Source: Microbacterium oxydans (lineage in GTDB: Bacteria; Actinomycetota; Actinomycetes; Actinomycetales; Microbacteriaceae). Taken from it: a DNA stretch of 64,000 nucleotides. The stretch is taken from contig NZ_JYIV01000025.1 of assembly GCF_000956405.1 (NCBI RefSeq), positions 62,001-126,000 of the forward strand. The letters are read 5' to 3'. Position numbers and translations under genes: made by a program. The notes beneath the pieces are model-generated. The model did no database searches. It saw nothing but the letters and a program-made list of their open reading frames with translations, and was not told where the DNA came from. This document shows, one piece after another, positions 17,477-28,470 of the stretch. The first letter of the stretch is position 1; each line of letters opens with the position of its first letter.

Positions 17477-18537
17477 GCGGTGCCCTTTCCCTCGTCGTCG
17501 GTTTCGGCATCGCTGCCGGGCACGGGGTCGCTCGCTTCGAGCTCCGCCTCCGCCTCGGCCTCGATCTCCTCGCGGAGCCTGCTGGCTGCGGCATCGGGGA
17601 GCACCGGGATGCGTCCGGTGACGGCACCGAGATCGACGTCCTGGTGGGCACCGAGGTACGCATCCACGACGGCCGGGTTCTCCATGACCTCGTCGGGCGG
17701 CCCCTCTGCCACCACACGTCCCTCCGCCATCACGATCACCCAGTCCGCGATGTGGCGCACCATGTGCATGTCGTGCTCGACGAAGAGCACGGTCATCCCG
17801 TCCTCCTTGAGGTCGAGGATGTGGTCGAGGAGCGACTGGGTGAGGGCGGGGTTGACTCCAGCCATGGGCTCATCGAGCATCACCAGCGTCGGGTCGCTCA
17901 TCAGCGCCCTGGCCATCTCGAGGAGCTTGCGCTGGCCACCCGAGAGCGCCGCGGCGAAGTCCTTCTCCTTCGCGTCGAGCTTGAAGCGCGTCAGCAGTTC
18001 GCGCGCCTTGGTCTCGATCTCGGTGTCCTGCGCCCTCCAGAGGAAGGGGAACAGGCTGGCCCAGAATCCCTCGCCGCGCTGATGCGGAGCGCCGAGCTTC
18101 ATGTTCTCGAGCACGGTGAGCAGCGACAGCGACTTGGTGAGCTGGAACGTGCGGACCTGGCCCATCCTGGCCACCTTGAACGACGGGACCCCCGACAGGC
18201 TCGTGCCGTCGAACGACCACGTGCCGCTGTTCGGCTTGTCGAACCCGCAGAGCAGGTTGAAGAGAGTCGTCTTGCCGGCACCGTTCGGGCCGATCAGAGC
18301 GGTGATGGCTCCGCGGGGTACTTCGAGGTGGTCGACGTCGACGGCCGTCAGACCACCGAAGCGACGCTGGACGGCATCGACGACGAGGATCGGATCGACC
18401 TTGGCGACTCCGGGCTTGACCTCGCCCTTGGTCAGCCCCGTCGTCTTCGGACGCCGGATACTTCCCGTGGCGGGGGCGGCGGTCGTGGCACCCTCGGCCG
18501 AGCCGGGGGCCTGATCGGGGGTCAGTTCATTTGACAA
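17473..18537 (-). CDS. livG: ABC transporter ATP-binding protein LivG
   Basis: A 354-residue ATPase with Walker A GPNGAGKTT at about 83-91, signature ALSGGQRKLLEMARALM, and Walker B LVMLDEPMAGVNP. LivG proteins are usually near 260 residues; this one has an extra 50-residue Ala/Pro/Thr-rich N terminus and an acidic C-terminal tail of about 45 residues (DAETDDEGKGTA end), both probably disordered. The start overlaps the end of livM by 11 bases. Confidence 0.92.
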   Translation of the reverse strand: MSNELTPDQAPGSAEGATTAAPATGSIRRPKTTGLTKGEVKPGVAKVDPILVVDAVQRRFGGLTAVDVDHLEVPRGAITALIGPNGAGKTTLFNLLCGFDKPNSGTWSFDGTSLSGVPSFKVARMGQVRTFQLTKSLSLLTVLENMKLGAPHQRGEGFWASLFPFLWRAQDTEIETKARELLTRFKLDAKEKDFAAALSGGQRKLLEMARALMSDPTLVMLDEPMAGVNPALTQSLLDHILDLKEDGMTVLFVEHDMHMVRHIADWVIVMAEGRVVAEGPPDEVMENPAVVDAYLGAHQDVDLGAVTGRIPVLPDAAASRLREEIEAEAEAELEASDPVPGSDAETDDEGKGTA

Positions 18538-19504
18538 AGGTCATCTCCCTCTTGTCTCCGAGGATGCCCTGCGGGCGGAAGATCACGAGCAGCATCAGGG
18601 CGATGCCGACGAAGACGAAGACGAGAGTCGACGCCTGGCTGTCGGTCATCGGCAGCAACCCGGACTTCGCCATCGACGGGAGCAGGTTGGCCATGAAGGC
18701 GAACACCACCCAGAAGAGCACCGCACCGAGCGTGGGTCCGAACACCGTGGCCGCGCCTCCCAGCAGGAGGATGGTCCACAGGAAGAACGTCAGCGACGTC
18801 GAGTAGCTGCCGGGGACGACCGCGGAGGGGAGGACGAAGACGATCCCACCCGCGGCGCCCACGACACCGCCCACGACGAGCGCCTGCATCTTGTAGGCGA
18901 AGACGTTCTTGCCGAGCGAGCGCACGGCGTCCTCGTCCTCGCGTATGCCCTTGAGCACCCGGCCCCACGGGCTGCGCATCAGCGCCCACACCAGCAGGAT
19001 GGCCACGGCCAGGACGATCACACCGAAGACGCGGTTCCAGAGGTCGTTCGCGCTGTATGTCCAGGGGCCGAACCCGTAGGTGCCTGGCGGGATGGGGTTC
19101 GCGTCGCGGAATCCGCCGTTGTACTGGGCGAGGCCGTCGGCGCTGTTGGTCCATTCGTCGAACACCTGGGTGGTGAACAGGAGGCGCACGATCTCACCGG
19201 CGGCGATCGTGGCGATCGCGAGATAGTCGGCGCGGAGCCGCAGCGTCGGGATGCCCAGCAGCACGGCGAACAGCGCGCCGCCCAGCAGGCCGATCAGCAT
19301 GCCGATCCACCAGGGCAGTCCGAAGCTGAGCACCGAGATGGCGTAGCCGTAGCCGCCGATCGCCATGAACGCCGCCATGCCGAAGTTGAGCAGTCCCGCG
19401 TATCCGAAGTGGACGGCGAGGCCGGTCGCCGCGAGCGCGTAGGCGATCGTGACGGGGCTGAACAGGTAGACGGCCGTGTTCGAGAAGATGCTTCCGAAGT
19501 CCAT
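18527..19504 (-). CDS. livM: ABC transporter permease LivM
   Basis: A 325-residue membrane permease with about nine helices and the branched-chain permease signature near the C-terminal half (GIREDEDAVRSLGKNVFAYK). The ATG at 19504 begins MDFGSIFSNTAVYLF and lies 5 bases after the livH stop; the ribosome site is a weak AAAGG within the end of livH, implying coupling. Partner of LivH in forming the transmembrane channel. Confidence 0.92.
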   Translation of the reverse strand: MDFGSIFSNTAVYLFSPVTIAYALAATGLAVHFGYAGLLNFGMAAFMAIGGYGYAISVLSFGLPWWIGMLIGLLGGALFAVLLGIPTLRLRADYLAIATIAAGEIVRLLFTTQVFDEWTNSADGLAQYNGGFRDANPIPPGTYGFGPWTYSANDLWNRVFGVIVLAVAILLVWALMRSPWGRVLKGIREDEDAVRSLGKNVFAYKMQALVVGGVVGAAGGIVFVLPSAVVPGSYSTSLTFFLWTILLLGGAATVFGPTLGAVLFWVVFAFMANLLPSMAKSGLLPMTDSQASTLVFVFVGIALMLLVIFRPQGILGDKREMTFVK

Positions 19505-19509
19505 GGCGA

Positions 19510-22614
<3,105 letters not shown>

Positions 22615-22618
22615 TCAC

Positions 22619-22667
22619 GACGCGAAGAGGGACCGGATGCGCATCGCATCCGGTCCCTCTTCGCGTC
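22619..22667. terminator. Bidirectional terminator after guaB
   Basis: A perfect 23-bp stem with a 3-base loop, starting 4 bases after the guaB stop and ending shortly before the stop of the convergent gene. Among the strongest hairpins in the window. Confidence 0.92.
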
Positions 22668-22681
22668 AGCGCCCGCTGCGG

Positions 22682-23134
22682 TCACCCGCAGGTGTAGGTG
22701 ACGCCGTTGACTTCCCAGACGCCGGTGCCCAGCTCGGCGCACGTGCCGAAGATCGCGGCGAAGACGGTGACGGACAGGATGATCCCGATGATGCCGAGGA
22801 TCGTCAGGATCGCGCCGACGATGATGCCCGCGATCGCCAGCCCCTTCGACTGCCCGGTCTTGCCGAGTTTCACCGCGGCGACGATGCTCAGGACGAGTCC
22901 GATCGGTGCCGCCAGGAAGGCGAGGACCAGACCGACGATCGACAGGACGCGACCGGGAGGCGTGGGCTCGGGCTGGGGGTACGCCGGTGCCGTGGGCGCC
23001 GGATAGGCCGGGGCCGCTGTCGGTGCGGATTCCCAGGCCGGGGCTGCGGTCGGCGGAGCGGGAGGGGCAGCGGGCGGTGTCGTCGGGTTCGAGGAGTCGG
23101 GAGAGGGCGGTTCGGGGAACGGCGGGTTCGTCAT
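22682..23134 (-). CDS. DUF4190 domain membrane protein
   Basis: A 150-residue protein with a Pro/Ala-rich cytoplasmic N-terminal half (about 1-65) and two hydrophobic helices around 68-90 and 98-125, separated by KLGKTGQSKGLA, the usual DUF4190 pattern. The C terminus carries two Cys (GTCAEL and YTCG) that may pair outside the membrane. The ATG at 23134 has AGGA seven bases upstream. Function unknown. Confidence 0.83.
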   Translation of the reverse strand: MTNPPFPEPPSPDSSNPTTPPAAPPAPPTAAPAWESAPTAAPAYPAPTAPAYPQPEPTPPGRVLSIVGLVLAFLAAPIGLVLSIVAAVKLGKTGQSKGLAIAGIIVGAILTILGIIGIILSVTVFAAIFGTCAELGTGVWEVNGVTYTCG

Positions 23135-23298
23135 GGTCTGTCCTGTCGACGGGGGTGGGGATCGCACTGGCGGCCCGGATAGCCCCGAGCGTAGCGAGCG
23201 GCCCTCGGCGGCACCATCCCCTGTCGTCGGTCCGACCCCGGCGGAGGGGAGACGCCGCAACTCTTCCTTCGACCCGCCGTGCGGCGTAGCGTGCGGGT

Positions 23299-23613
23299 AT
23301 GTGCCGCAACATCATCCCGCTGAACAACCTCGAGCCCGCTGCAACCGCGCAGGAATGCCACGATGCGGCGCTGCAGTTCGTGCGCAAGATCGCCGGGACC
23401 ACGGCCCCGTCGCGGGCGAACCAGGCCGTCTTCGAGAGCGCGGTCGAGGAGATCGCGGCCGTCGTCGACCGTCTGCTGGGTGAACTCGTCACCACCGCAC
23501 CTCCGAAGAATCGCGAGGACGAGGCGGCAAAGCGACGGGCGCGCTCGGCCGAGCGGTACGAGGCGATCCGGGTCTTCCAGGAGGAGAAGCGCGCCGCCCG
23601 CGCCGGAGCGTAG
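23299..23613 (+). CDS. DUF2277 family protein
   Basis: A 104-residue protein starting MCRNIIPLNNLEPAATAQE, the hallmark of DUF2277, with a helical C terminus rich in Arg and Glu. No known role. TAGCGT at 23287-23292 followed by six bases suggests a leaderless transcript. Confidence 0.88.
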   Translation: MCRNIIPLNNLEPAATAQECHDAALQFVRKIAGTTAPSRANQAVFESAVEEIAAVVDRLLGELVTTAPPKNREDEAAKRRARSAERYEAIRVFQEEKRAARAGA

Positions 23614-23756
23614 GAGCGTACCGTCGCGATGGCGGCGCCGTATGCCAGAATCGACATGCCCCGCTCGACTTTCCCTGCGGTCCCGGTGTTGAAGGCGCCG
23701 AGATCGCGCCGCCTATCCCCATCGGTCAGGGAACCTCCCCAAGGAGAGCCGTACAC

Positions 23757-24800
23757 ATGCCTGAGGATTCTCCTCGCGTTCTCGTCGTCGATGACGATCC
23801 GGACGTCGCCCTGCTCGTCAAGACCGTGCTCGAGCGACGTGCCGGGTGCATCGTGGACGTCGCCGAGGACGGGGAGGTCGCGATCGAGCGGGTCGCGGAC
23901 GTGCGACCGGACGTCGTGGTGACCGACATCGAGATGCCTGGGCTGAGCGGCCTCGAGCTGCTCTCCGAGCTGCGGCGCATCGTTCCGTCGGTTCCTGTCG
24001 TGGTGATGACCGCCCACGTCTCGGTGGAGTACGCGGTCTCGGCCTTGCGGGCGCAGGCGGACGAGTTCCTGACCAAGCCGCTCGACAACGGCAAACTCGT
24101 GGAGGCCGTCACCCGTCTGGTCGAGGAGGGGCGCCGCCGCCGAGCGGAAGCGCGCACACCGGAGCGGGTGCTCGCGGTCGGCGCGCATCCGGACGATGTC
24201 GAGATCGGCGTCGGCGGACTGCTCGCCGCGCACGCCAGCGCTCAGGACGAGATCACGATCCTCACGCTCTCCCGCGGAGCCAGGGGCGGGGACGCCGACA
24301 GCAGGCAGGACGAATCCCTCGCTGCGGCGGAGATGCTGGGCGCTCGCCTCTTCGTGAAGGATCTCATCGACACCGAGATCTCGGGCGGCGGCTCCACGGT
24401 CCGGATCATCGAGGAGGTCGTGCAGGAGATCCAGCCGACGATCGTCTACACGCACTCGCCGCACGACCGGCACCAGGATCACCGTGCCGTGAGCGAGGCG
24501 ACTGTCGCAGCCACGCGGCGGGTCGGTACCGTCGCCTGCTATCAGAGCCCGTCGGCGACGATCGACTTCCGGCCCACGAGGTTCGCGCGCATCGACCAGT
24601 ACCTCGACGCCAAGCTGCGACTCCTGGAGCGTTTCGGCTCGCAGACGGCGAGTCGCGACTACCTCGCGCCCGAGTTCGTCACGGCGACGGCGCGGTATTG
24701 GTCGAGATTCGGTGGTGGCACTGCCGTCGAACCGCTCGAGGTCGTGCGGGAGACCGCCGAGTTCATCGGCGCCCACGAGCTCACACGACGGGAAAGCTGA
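23757..24800 (+). CDS. Response-regulator receiver fused to a PIG-L family deacetylase
   Basis: A 347-residue two-domain protein. Residues 5-125 are a receiver with acidic pocket D12-D14, phospho-acceptor D57 (VTDIEMPG), T85 and K107. Residues 137-340 are a PIG-L zinc deacetylase with AHPDD (143-147) and the second metal site in THSPHDRHQDH (H239, H242). PIG-L enzymes remove N-acetyl from GlcNAc-containing substrates (MshB, BshB, GPI precursor enzyme). Output by a deacetylase rather than a DNA-binding domain is unusual and implies direct control of enzyme activity by phosphorylation. AAGGAGA precedes the ATG. First gene of a seven-gene coupled set. Confidence 0.93.
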   Translation: MPEDSPRVLVVDDDPDVALLVKTVLERRAGCIVDVAEDGEVAIERVADVRPDVVVTDIEMPGLSGLELLSELRRIVPSVPVVVMTAHVSVEYAVSALRAQADEFLTKPLDNGKLVEAVTRLVEEGRRRRAEARTPERVLAVGAHPDDVEIGVGGLLAAHASAQDEITILTLSRGARGGDADSRQDESLAAAEMLGARLFVKDLIDTEISGGGSTVRIIEEVVQEIQPTIVYTHSPHDRHQDHRAVSEATVAATRRVGTVACYQSPSATIDFRPTRFARIDQYLDAKLRLLERFGSQTASRDYLAPEFVTATARYWSRFGGGTAVEPLEVVRETAEFIGAHELTRRES

Positions 24801-25789
24801 TGACGAAGCGCGTGCTGGTGACCGGTGCCGGCGGTCCGGCGGGAGTGGCCGTGATCCGGTCGCTGCTCCGCCGCTCGGACCTGACCGTGTTCGCCGCGGA
24901 CATGGACGGCTGGGCGAGCGGCATCTACCTCGTGCCCCCGCAGCAGCGGCGCCTCGTGCCACCGGGGAGGGGCGACGACTTCGTGCCGGCGATCGCGCGC
25001 CTGGTGGCGGACGACGACCTCGATCTGGTGATCTCGACCGTCGACGTCGAGCTCATCGCACTTGCGGGAAGACGCGCCGAGCTGGCACCTGCCGTGCTGG
25101 CCGCGCCGTCCGAGGACACGCTGAACACCGCGCTCGACAAGCTCGCCCTCGCAGAACGCTGCGCGTCGACCGGTCGCACCCCGCGCACGGTCCTCGCCGG
25201 ACGCGATGCCGAGGCCATCGAGTGGGAGTTCCCTGTCTTCGCGAAGCCGCGTCAGGGCGCAGGCAGCCGCGGAGTGCGGCTCGTGCCCGACCGCGCCGCG
25301 CTCGAAGCGCTTCCGACGGATGAGGGACTCATCGTGCAGGACTTCCTTCCGGGGGAGGAGTACTCCGTCGACGTCATCGCCGACGCCGACGGCACAGTCG
25401 TCGCCGCGGTGCCCCGCACGAGAGCCAGGGTCGATTCCGGTGTCGCGATCGCCGGACGCACCGTCCGCGACCCGGAGCTCGAGGAGACGGCGGCATCGAT
25501 CGCCCGCGCGATCGGGCTGGTCGGTGTCGCGAACGTGCAGCTGCGCCGCGACCGCGCCGGCCGTGCGGTGCTGCTCGAGGTCAACCCGCGCTTCCCCGGA
25601 GCGCTCCCCCTGACGATCGCGGCAGGCGTCGACATCCCTTCGCTCGTGGCGGATCTGTTCCTCGGCCGTGAGCTTCCCGTGCACATCCCGTTCCGCGAGA
25701 TCGCCTCCGTGCGCTTCCTGGAGGACGTGATCGTGGAGATCGACGATGTGCTGGTCTCCGACCACGCGGGGCACCAGGAGGAACTGTGA
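24800..25789 (+). CDS. ATP-grasp domain ligase (PylC/CarB-like)
   Basis: A 329-residue protein with an N-terminal Rossmann-like part (RVLVTGAGGPAGVAVIRSLL, 4-23) and an ATP-grasp fold: FPVFAKPRQGAGSRGVR binds ATP, VQDFLPGEEYSVDV provides the grasp strand, and LLEVNPRFPGA carries the metal-binding Glu/Asn pair. Relatives join a carboxylate to an amine or thiol through an acyl-phosphate. The start overlaps the preceding stop by one base (TGATG). Substrate unknown; the neighbouring deacetylase could supply the free amine. Confidence 0.88.
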   Translation: MTKRVLVTGAGGPAGVAVIRSLLRRSDLTVFAADMDGWASGIYLVPPQQRRLVPPGRGDDFVPAIARLVADDDLDLVISTVDVELIALAGRRAELAPAVLAAPSEDTLNTALDKLALAERCASTGRTPRTVLAGRDAEAIEWEFPVFAKPRQGAGSRGVRLVPDRAALEALPTDEGLIVQDFLPGEEYSVDVIADADGTVVAAVPRTRARVDSGVAIAGRTVRDPELEETAASIARAIGLVGVANVQLRRDRAGRAVLLEVNPRFPGALPLTIAAGVDIPSLVADLFLGRELPVHIPFREIASVRFLEDVIVEIDDVLVSDHAGHQEEL

Positions 25790-26499
25790 GCCACGCGCTG
25801 CTCCGCGGCGACCACCACGTCCACTCCACGTTCTCGGACGACGCGGTCTCGACGCTCGCACAGAACGTCGAGGCGGCGGTGGCGGTGGGATTGACCACGC
25901 TGCGCCTCGTCGATCATGTGCGTCAGAGCACGACATGGGTGCCGGATTACCTCGCCGCCGTGCGACAGCTCCGGGTGCCGGACGGGCTCACGGTGCTCAC
26001 CGGTGTGGAGGCGAAGATCCTCGATGTCGAGGGGACCCTCGACATCCCGACGCTTCCAGAAGGCATCGATCGGATCCTCATCGCCGACCACCAGTTCCCC
26101 GGGGCGGACGGTCCGCTCGGACCCACCGCGGTGCGGGAGCGGATGGCGGCAGACTGGGCCGCCGACGATGTGCTCGATCAGTTCGTCGAGGCGCTCATCG
26201 CCACCATGCGCCGGTATCCCGGCAACCAGCTCGCACACTGCTTCTCGATACTGCCGAAGATCGGGCTGTCCGAGGCCGACCTGGGTGCACAGCGCGTGGA
26301 CGCCTGGGCACGGGCCGCCGCCGACACCGACACTCTCGTCGAGGTGAACGAGAAGTGGGGCTGCCCCGGGAGCGATGCCCTGGCCTCGCTGCGTCGGGCA
26401 GGTGGGACGCTCGTCGCCTCGACCGACAGCCACGACGCCTCCGAGGTGGGCCGGTACTCGCGGATCCTCCCGCTGCTCGATGCGGTGGAGGTCTCCTGA
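25786..26499 (+). CDS. PHP domain hydrolase
   Basis: A 237-residue metal-dependent hydrolase of the polymerase-and-histidinol-phosphatase superfamily. All metal motifs are present: GDHHVHS (H11, H13), LVDHVR, GVEAKI, IADHQF, AHCF and STDSHDAS. Members hydrolyse phosphate esters. GTG start overlapping the ATP-grasp stop (GTGA). In this operon it may dephosphorylate a sugar or lipid intermediate; that is inference. Confidence 0.9.
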   Translation: MSHALLRGDHHVHSTFSDDAVSTLAQNVEAAVAVGLTTLRLVDHVRQSTTWVPDYLAAVRQLRVPDGLTVLTGVEAKILDVEGTLDIPTLPEGIDRILIADHQFPGADGPLGPTAVRERMAADWAADDVLDQFVEALIATMRRYPGNQLAHCFSILPKIGLSEADLGAQRVDAWARAAADTDTLVEVNEKWGCPGSDALASLRRAGGTLVASTDSHDASEVGRYSRILPLLDAVEVS

Positions 26500-27986
26500 T
26501 GGCCGACCTCAGCTGGCTGGAGACCGTGCTCGTCATCCTTCTCCTGCTCTGCGTCCTGGTCGGGACCCTGCCGGTGATCAACACCGGCCTGCAGTTCCTC
26601 ATGCTGCCGCTGCACGCGTTCCGCAACCACTACGGCAAGGCGGCGCCCTACCACCCGAACGTCGCCGTCGTGATCCCCGCCTGGAATGAGGGCGCGGTGA
26701 TCGGCCCGGCGATCGAACGTCTGCTGCAGCTGGAGTATCCGGCCGAGCGCCTTCGGGTCTTCGTCGTCGACGACGCATCGACCGACGACACCCCTGAGGT
26801 CGTCGCCGCCAGGTCCGCGGTGCACCCCGGCCGCGTCGTGCACCTCCGGCGCGAGAAGGGCGGAGAGGGCAAGGCGCACACGCTCAACCACGGTCTCGAC
26901 GTGATCCTCGCCGACTCGTGGGCCGAGGCCGTGCTCATCATGGATGCAGATGTGATCTTCGCCCGTGATTCGCTGCGCAAGCTCACCCGTCACCTCGCCG
27001 ACGAGAAGGTCGGTGCGGTGACGGCGTACATCGCGGAGGGCAGTCGCGACCGCAACTACCTCACCCGGTTCATCGCGATCGAGTACGTCATCGGCCAGCT
27101 CTCCGCCCGACGGGTGCAGAACGTCGGCGGTGCCATCGCCTGTCTCGCGGGCGGCGCGCAGCTGCATTCCCGCGCGAACCTCGAGGCCATCGGCGGGCGC
27201 ATCCCCACAGGGACCCTGGCCGAAGACACCATGACGACGTTCGAAGGGCAGCTCAAAGGACGCCGGATGGTGTTCGAGCCGCACGCCGTGGTGCTGGCGG
27301 AGGAGCCCCGGACGATCGACAGCCTGTGGAAGCAGCGCCTGCGCTGGGCGCGCGGCAACGTGCAGCTCACCTCGATCTACCGCAAGCTCTGGTTCCGCCC
27401 GAGCCCGGATCACAACCTGGGCGGCTTCGGGTTCGGACTCGCCTGGTTCACGATCCTGCTGCTCCCGGCGTTCATGCTGCTCGCGGCGGTCGGCCTGCTC
27501 GCACTCCTCGTGCTGCACAGCGACATCGCGGAGTTCGTGTTCCGCTTCATGTGGATCGCGGCGGCGTGCATCTACATCTACTCGATGCTCTACTCGGTGC
27601 AGTTGGATCCCCGCATCGGCAGGCAGTCGTGGCGCGAGGCGATCATGTTCCCGGGGCTCGGCGCTCTGATCCTGATGGCGATCGCGATCTTCCCGCAGCT
27701 GTTCGAGTCCACGCTGCTCGCGCTCGGACTGCCCGTCACGCACGAGGCCCGCATCATGTGGGCGGTGATCTTCTACCTGTGGGGACCGATCTCGATGCTG
27801 GGGATCTGGCTCGCCCGTGCGGTGGAGCCGCTCCCCGGAGGGCGGTTCTTCGCAGGTCTCCTGCTCTACGTCTGCGGGTACGGCTCGCTGCTGTGCGCCA
27901 TCACCGTGGACTCCTACATCAAGGAGTGGCGTCGCGCGGACGCCTCCTGGATCAAGACCGAGAAGATCGGACGTGTCGACTCATGA
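26499..27986 (+). CDS. Membrane glycosyltransferase family 2, processive type
   Basis: A 495-residue glycosyltransferase. One or two helices at 9-37, cytoplasmic GT-A domain at about 50-310, then five or six helices to about 485. Catalytic motifs match cellulose/poly-GlcNAc synthases: DDAS (91-94), DAD (149-151), ED (242-243) and QRLRW (279-283). Such enzymes polymerise and export a polysaccharide. TGATG overlap with the PHP gene. Next to a PIG-L deacetylase it suggests a poly-N-acetylhexosamine-like product, but donor and product are not shown by the sequence. Confidence 0.92.
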   Translation: MADLSWLETVLVILLLLCVLVGTLPVINTGLQFLMLPLHAFRNHYGKAAPYHPNVAVVIPAWNEGAVIGPAIERLLQLEYPAERLRVFVVDDASTDDTPEVVAARSAVHPGRVVHLRREKGGEGKAHTLNHGLDVILADSWAEAVLIMDADVIFARDSLRKLTRHLADEKVGAVTAYIAEGSRDRNYLTRFIAIEYVIGQLSARRVQNVGGAIACLAGGAQLHSRANLEAIGGRIPTGTLAEDTMTTFEGQLKGRRMVFEPHAVVLAEEPRTIDSLWKQRLRWARGNVQLTSIYRKLWFRPSPDHNLGGFGFGLAWFTILLLPAFMLLAAVGLLALLVLHSDIAEFVFRFMWIAAACIYIYSMLYSVQLDPRIGRQSWREAIMFPGLGALILMAIAIFPQLFESTLLALGLPVTHEARIMWAVIFYLWGPISMLGIWLARAVEPLPGGRFFAGLLLYVCGYGSLLCAITVDSYIKEWRRADASWIKTEKIGRVDS

Positions 27987-28126
27987 GCACAACCCCGTCG
28001 CAGGATGCCGAGGTGGAGGAGATCGCCGCGGACGCCCGACGCGAGCGGCGTCTGATCCCGCAGGCTCTGCTCGCCCTCGCCGTGGTGGTCGTCATCGTCG
28101 TGGTGCGAGAGCTGCTGCTCCGATGA
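27983..28126 (+). CDS. Small single-pass membrane protein (47 residues)
   Basis: An acidic then basic N terminus (residues 1-26) followed by one hydrophobic helix (IPQALLALAVVVVIVVVREL, about 25-44). The ATG overlaps the glycosyltransferase stop and its stop overlaps the next ATG, so it is an integral member of the coupled set. It could be an accessory subunit of the glycosyltransferase or a link to the histidine kinase. No homologue recognised. Confidence 0.8.
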   Translation: MSTTPSQDAEVEEIAADARRERRLIPQALLALAVVVVIVVVRELLLR

Positions 28127-28470
28127 GCGGGAGGCCGTTGGCCCTCGTGGTCGAGGACGCTCCCGATCAGGCCGCACTGCTGCGGCGCTACCTCGATCGT
28201 GAGGGCTTCGATGTGTTCGTGGCCCGCGATGCCGAGTCGGCGATCGCTGCGTTCCCCGAGATCGATCCCGTTCTTGCGGTGCTCGATCTGCTGCTGCCCG
28301 GCATCTCGGGTCAGGAGTGCGCGCGGCTGGTCCAGGAGCGCTTCCCCGATTGCTTCCTGGTGATCAGCTCGGTGCTCGATACCAGCGACTACCCGCCGGC
28401 CGACGCCGCCCTCCCGAAGCCCATCACGGGTGCGCACCTGCACGCGATCGTCGAAGGCGTGCGACGATGA
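28123..28470 (+). CDS. Single-domain response regulator
   Basis: A 115-residue lone receiver: acidic pair E11-D12, phospho-acceptor D55 (AVLDLLLPG), S82/S83 in the switch position and K99 (ALPKPI). There is no output domain, so it works by protein contact or as a phosphate shuttle. ATGA overlap with the small membrane protein and with the kinase. With one kinase and two receivers in the operon, it may be a phosphate sink or an intermediate for the receiver-PIG-L protein. Confidence 0.9.
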   Translation: MSGRPLALVVEDAPDQAALLRRYLDREGFDVFVARDAESAIAAFPEIDPVLAVLDLLLPGISGQECARLVQERFPDCFLVISSVLDTSDYPPADAALPKPITGAHLHAIVEGVRR

